NCBI GenBank assembly: GCA_965367015.1
Contig: CBDUGY010000120.1
Span: forward strand, 1 to 8,975
DNA from: CAXBES01 sp965367015
Lineage (GTDB): Bacteria > Bacteroidota > Bacteroidia > Flavobacteriales > Flavobacteriaceae
DNA: 8,975 nucleotides
Direction of reading: 5' to 3'
The notes below the pieces were generated by a model. It searched no databases. It was not told the DNA's origin and saw nothing but the letters and a program-made list of their open reading frames with translations. Below are positions 5,343 to 8,975 of the stretch, piece after piece (the first letter of the stretch is position 1; each line of letters starts with the position of its first letter). A program made the translations under genes and the position numbers.

Positions 5343-7877
5343 ATGGCTGAAGGCGAAAAATTAATCCCTATAAACATTGAAGATGAAATGAAATCGGCTT
5401 ACATCGATTATTCGATGTCGGTCATTGTGTCACGTGCATTGCCAGATGTTAGAGATGGTATGAAACCAGTTCATAGACGTGTTCTTTTTGGAATGCATGA
5501 ACTTGGAATTAGAGCGACGGGAGCACATAAAAAATCTGCCAGAATTGTTGGAGAAGTATTAGGTAAATATCATCCTCACGGTGACACGTCAGTATACGAT
5601 GCTATGGTGAGAATGGCTCAAGAATGGAGTTTGCGATATATGTTGGTCGACGGGCAGGGAAATTTTGGGTCGATCGATGGAGATAGTCCCGCAGCGATGC
5701 GATATACAGAGGCTCGGATGCAGAAGATATCTGAAGATATGCTCGCCGATATTGATAAGGAAACTGTTGATCATCAACTTAATTTTGACGATACATTACA
5801 AGAGCCGAAAGTGCTTCCTACACGTGTTCCGGGATTGCTTATTAATGGGGCCTCCGGTATTGCCGTGGGTATGGCAACGAACATGCCTCCACATAACTTA
5901 ACCGAAGTAATTAACGGTACTATCGCCTATATTGAAGATAACGATATAGATATTGACGGCTTAATGCAGCATATTAAAGCACCCGATTTTCCAACGGGAG
6001 GTGTTATTTATGGGTATGAAGGTGTAAAGGAAGCATTTCACACCGGTAGAGGCCGTGTCGTGATGCGTGCAAAGGCATCATTCGAAGAAGTGAATGGAAG
6101 GGAATGTATAATAGTTAATGAGATTCCATACCAAGTCAATAAGGCAGACATGATTAAAAAAACTGCCGATTTGGTAAATGATAAGAAGATAGAGGGTATT
6201 TCCAATATACGTGATGAGAGTGATAGAAACGGAATGCGTATTGTATATATTCTGAAAAGAGACGCCATTCCAAATATAGTACTAAACACCTTATATAAGT
6301 ATACGGCACTTCAATCAAGTTTTAGTGTAAATAACATTGCACTTGTAAAAGGTAGACCGCAAATGCTAAACCTAAAGGAGTTAATTCACTATTTTGTTGA
6401 ACACCGCCATGAAGTGGTAGTCCGCAGAACTGAATATTTACTCCGGAAAGCAAAAGAAAGAGCCCATATTCTTGAAGGTCTTATCATTGCTTCAGATAAT
6501 ATAGATGAAGTAATTAGACTGATTAGAGCTTCCGCAAATGCAGATGAGGCGAGAGAAGCACTTATAAAAGCCTTCGACCTTACGGAAATCCAGGCTAAAG
6601 CCATCGTAGAAATGCGATTACGTCAGTTAACAGGTCTGGAACAAGACAAGTTACGAAGCGAATATGAAGAATTGATGAACACTATTGCCGGTTATGAAGA
6701 AATTCTCGCAAACAAAGACCGCAGGATGGAGATCATAAAGGAAGAATTACAGGAAATTAAAGACAAATACGGAGATGAGCGTCGCTCTGTTATCGAATAT
6801 GCCGGAGGTGATGTGAGTATTACAGACCTAATAGCCGATGAACAAGTAGTATTAACTATTTCTCATGCCGGTTATATCAAGCGAACTTCTCTCACAGAAT
6901 ACAAAACACAGAATAGAGGCGGAGTGGGGCAAAAAGCTTCCGCGACAAGAAATGAAGACTTTTTAGAACATCTTTTCGTTGGACCTAACCATCAATATAT
7001 GTTGTTCTTTACTCAAAAAGGTAAGTGTTTCTGGATGCGCGTCTTTGAAATTCCTGAAGGAAGTAAAACTTCTAAGGGTAGGGCTATTCAGAATTTAATA
7101 AACCTCGAACCAGACGACAAGGTTAAAGCCTTTATATGTACTCAAGATCTTAAGGATGAAGACTACATCAACAGCCACTATGTAATTATGGCTACTAAAA
7201 AAGGTCAGGTTAAAAAGACTCCGTTAGAGCAATATTCTCGCCCCAGAACAAACGGAATTAACGCGATAACAATTAAAGATGACGATGAACTACTAGAGGC
7301 AAAACTCACCACAGGGGATAGTCAGGTGATGTTGGCAGTAAAATCAGGGAAGGCCATTCGTTTCGAAGAAGAAAAAACACGACCAATGGGTAGAAATGCA
7401 TCTGGAGTTCGTGGGATTACTCTTGGCAATAAAAATGATGAGGTTGTAGGGATGATCGCTGTTAACGACATGGAATCTGATATACTGGTTGTCTCAGAAA
7501 ATGGCTATGGAAAGCGCTCAAGCATAGAAGATTATCGCATTACAAATAGAGGAGGAAAAGGAGTAAAAACTATAAATGTTACCGAAAAAACCGGTAATTT
7601 AGTAGCTATAAAGAATGTAATGGATGATGATGATCTAATGATTATTAACAAATCAGGAATCGCTATTAGAATGGCCGTCGCCGATCTTCGTGTCATGGGG
7701 CGTGCCACTCAAGGTGTCCGGTTAATAAAAGTTCGTGGAGAAGATTCTATTGCAGCTGTAGCAAAAGTAATGCATGATGATGAGGAGGACATAGAAGAAG
7801 TTAACGATTTGAACACAGATCCAGAAAATGGCACCACTATTGATAATGGTGAAGGAGAAACTGAAAATAACGAATAA
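5343..7877 (+). CDS. gyrA: DNA gyrase subunit A
   Basis: GyrA is the DNA-breaking and rejoining subunit of the A2B2 gyrase that introduces negative supercoils using ATP bound by GyrB. The 844-residue length is normal. The N-terminal breakage-reunion domain has IDYSMSVIVSRALPDVRDG (21-39), the quinolone-determining segment GKYHPHGDTSVYD (74-86), and catalytic Tyr121 in AMRYTEARM, which forms the 5'-phosphotyrosyl link. The tower and coiled-coil gate extend to about 485. The C-terminal DNA-wrapping beta-pinwheel runs from about 490 to 808; its first-blade GyrA box reads QNRGGVG (523-529) and a later blade has TNRGGKG (734-740). The tail 811-844 is acidic, with 15 Asp/Glu and no Lys/Arg. A ParC identity is unlikely because the GyrA-box-bearing blades and the long C-terminal domain are present. 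Thr82, matching E. coli Ser83, keeps the hydroxyl and Asp86 matches Asp87, so no resistance change is evident. The next gene begins 17 bp after the stop, suggesting co-transcription. Confidence 0.97.
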   Translation: MAEGEKLIPINIEDEMKSAYIDYSMSVIVSRALPDVRDGMKPVHRRVLFGMHELGIRATGAHKKSARIVGEVLGKYHPHGDTSVYDAMVRMAQEWSLRYMLVDGQGNFGSIDGDSPAAMRYTEARMQKISEDMLADIDKETVDHQLNFDDTLQEPKVLPTRVPGLLINGASGIAVGMATNMPPHNLTEVINGTIAYIEDNDIDIDGLMQHIKAPDFPTGGVIYGYEGVKEAFHTGRGRVVMRAKASFEEVNGRECIIVNEIPYQVNKADMIKKTADLVNDKKIEGISNIRDESDRNGMRIVYILKRDAIPNIVLNTLYKYTALQSSFSVNNIALVKGRPQMLNLKELIHYFVEHRHEVVVRRTEYLLRKAKERAHILEGLIIASDNIDEVIRLIRASANADEAREALIKAFDLTEIQAKAIVEMRLRQLTGLEQDKLRSEYEELMNTIAGYEEILANKDRRMEIIKEELQEIKDKYGDERRSVIEYAGGDVSITDLIADEQVVLTISHAGYIKRTSLTEYKTQNRGGVGQKASATRNEDFLEHLFVGPNHQYMLFFTQKGKCFWMRVFEIPEGSKTSKGRAIQNLINLEPDDKVKAFICTQDLKDEDYINSHYVIMATKKGQVKKTPLEQYSRPRTNGINAITIKDDDELLEAKLTTGDSQVMLAVKSGKAIRFEEEKTRPMGRNASGVRGITLGNKNDEVVGMIAVNDMESDILVVSENGYGKRSSIEDYRITNRGGKGVKTINVTEKTGNLVAIKNVMDDDDLMIINKSGIAIRMAVADLRVMGRATQGVRLIKVRGEDSIAAVAKVMHDDEEDIEEVNDLNTDPENGTTIDNGEGETENNE

Positions 7878-7894
7878 ACATTAAAACCATAACA

Positions 7895-8975
7895 ATGAAA
7901 AAACAAATTTTAGTAGCTGGAGCATTTATGTTAACCGCTATTGCATTTGGTCAAAAAAAGGAAATCAAAAAAGCGGAAAAAGCGCTGGATGACAAGAATA
8001 TTATGGAGGCTGTTTCATATATTAAGCAAGCCGAAGCACTTATTGGTGCTGCTGACAACGATTTGAAAGCACAATTCTATGTTCTCAAAGGAGATACCTA
8101 TTTAGCCGATGCAACTGTAAAGGATTTTGCAAAAATGCAAGAGGCCGCCGAAGCGTATTCAAAAGTGGAAAGTCTTGACTCCAAAGGTAAATACACCAAG
8201 AGAGCAAAAGATGGTATTCAAAACCTGCGGGTAAAGTTGGTAAATAGCGCGGTTGCAGATCAGAATGCTAAAAATTATTCCTCTGCCGCAGATAAATTAT
8301 ATACGAGTTACACCATTAAAAAAGATACTTCCGATTTGTATTACGCTGCAGGTAATGCAGTTAATGCCCGGGATTATGATAAAGCATTGCAATATTATGA
8401 AGATTTGCTGGAAATGGGTTATACCGGAGTTAGAACGGAGTATATCGCTATCGATATAGAAACCGGGAAAAAAGTAGCGTTTCCGTCTGAAGCAGATAGA
8501 AATGCTGAAATGTTAACGGGGAAATACACAAATCCTTCGGAAGAAGATGCCCCTTCAGCCAGAGGAGATATTTTACGTAATGTTACACTCATCTATACGA
8601 GTAAAGGTGAAAATGAAAAAGCACTTAAAGTGATGAAAGAAGCTCGTGCTGAAAATCCGGATGACATTTCACTTATACGTGCGGAAGCCGATATGGCTTA
8701 CAAAATGGGCGATATGGCTAAGTACAATTCTTTAATGGAACAAGTTGTAGCATCAGATCCTAATAATCCTGAATTGTATTATAATTTGGGAGTAGGAAGT
8801 GCCGAACTCGGGGAAAAAGAAAAAGCGATGGGCTATTATAAAAAAGTAATAGAACTCGATCCTAATTATGCTCCTGCACATATCAATACAGCTGTCTTAA
8901 TTCTTTCAGAAGAAGGTAAATTGAACGAACAAATGAACGCTTTGGGAACTTCAAGAGCCGATTACAAGAAGTATG
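7895..8975 (+). CDS. Exported tetratricopeptide-repeat (TPR) protein, 3' end outside the window
   Basis: The frame opens at the ATG at 7895 and stays open for 360 codons to the right edge. Residues 1-19 or so are a Sec signal peptide: MKKQ, a hydrophobic stretch, then AFG before Gln20, so the product should be periplasmic or associated with the outer membrane. The mature part is Lys/Glu/Ala-rich and helical. Clear TPR units are near 258-290 (a helix pair ending VVASDPNN) and 292-324 (YYNLGV...AMGYYKKVIELDPNY), followed by a third starting at 326; weaker units occur near 56-96, 115-172 (YDKALQYYEDLLEMGY) and 225-256. No enzymatic motif is seen, so it probably scaffolds protein contacts, but its partner is unknown. 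It lies 17 bp after gyrA, with no terminator between, so the two are likely one transcript. There is no clear Shine-Dalgarno, only AT-rich DNA before the ATG (TTAAAACCATAACA), as is usual in Bacteroidota. Confidence 0.9.
   Translation, partial: MKKQILVAGAFMLTAIAFGQKKEIKKAEKALDDKNIMEAVSYIKQAEALIGAADNDLKAQFYVLKGDTYLADATVKDFAKMQEAAEAYSKVESLDSKGKYTKRAKDGIQNLRVKLVNSAVADQNAKNYSSAADKLYTSYTIKKDTSDLYYAAGNAVNARDYDKALQYYEDLLEMGYTGVRTEYIAIDIETGKKVAFPSEADRNAEMLTGKYTNPSEEDAPSARGDILRNVTLIYTSKGENEKALKVMKEARAENPDDISLIRAEADMAYKMGDMAKYNSLMEQVVASDPNNPELYYNLGVGSAELGEKEKAMGYYKKVIELDPNYAPAHINTAVLILSEEGKLNEQMNALGTSRADYKKY

Noticed and set aside
5535..5610. Quinolone resistance substitution in GyrA (Thr82 where E. 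coli has Ser83)
   Set aside because: Thr at this position is a common wild-type residue in flavobacteria and other genera, and the neighbouring Asp is kept.
5589..6604. Several short open frames on both strands inside gyrA, including 5665-5901 (+), 6038-6289 (-) and 6389-6604 (-)
   Set aside because: They overlap invariant GyrA motifs and have no independent support.
7709..7906. Minus-strand open frame across the gyrA end
   Set aside because: It is antisense to the GyrA acidic tail and pinwheel; its Ser-rich translation comes from the complement of Asp/Glu codons.
8253..8459. Plus-strand 68-codon open frame
   Set aside because: It lies inside the TPR gene in another frame; the TPR frame is continuous and has signal-peptide and repeat features.
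1..8975. CRISPR array, insertion sequence, prophage, toxin-antitoxin or other defence system
   Set aside because: I saw no regularly spaced repeats, transposase or integrase motifs, terminal inverted repeats, or small paired genes; nearly all DNA is explained by recognisable core genes.

Overview
The window looks like chromosomal DNA of a member of the Bacteroidota, most likely a marine-type flavobacterium. The evidence is AT-rich DNA, weak or absent Shine-Dalgarno sequences, a secreted protein ending in a type IX secretion (T9SS) type A sorting domain, and ClpC, GyrA and histidine ammonia-lyase sequences of the Bacteroidota type. Nothing in it allows a genus to be named. I see no transposase, integrase, phage gene, CRISPR array, tRNA or rRNA, and no sign of horizontal transfer. 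It reads as a core-genome segment.

Layout from left to right. (1) The 3' three quarters of a histidine ammonia-lyase gene (hutH, +) enters from the left edge, already in frame at base 3, with the cofactor-forming Ala-Ser-Gly at 48-56. (2) A 296-residue secreted protein of unknown function with a T9SS C-terminal domain (+) follows after 48 bp. (3) It converges on a 108-residue DksA/TraR-type zinc-finger protein (-), and the two stop codons share two bases. (4) A 140-bp gap holds two strong hairpins: one is the intrinsic terminator of clpC, the other a 20-bp palindrome. (5) clpC (-) encodes an 850-residue AAA+ unfoldase, best started at the ATG at 5082. (6) A 260-bp divergent intergenic region must carry the promoters of clpC and gyrA; it contains two inverted repeats. 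(7) gyrA (+) encodes an 844-residue gyrase A subunit. (8) A tetratricopeptide-repeat protein with a signal peptide (+) starts 17 bp after gyrA and runs off the right edge; 360 codons are visible.

How the genes relate. The right half is two divergent housekeeping units: protein quality control (clpC) leftwards, and DNA topology (gyrA) with an apparently co-transcribed exported TPR protein rightwards. The DksA-like gene is in the same direction as clpC, but the strong clpC terminator suggests it has its own promoter. hutH (histidine catabolism) and the T9SS cargo gene look functionally unrelated to the rest.

I find no convincing new biological system. The points most worth a second look are the clpC terminator built partly from coding sequence, the extra palindrome beside it, the gyrA-TPR pairing, the acidic-tip-poor DksA-like protein, the uncharacterised T9SS cargo, and the repeat-bearing clpC/gyrA intergenic region.
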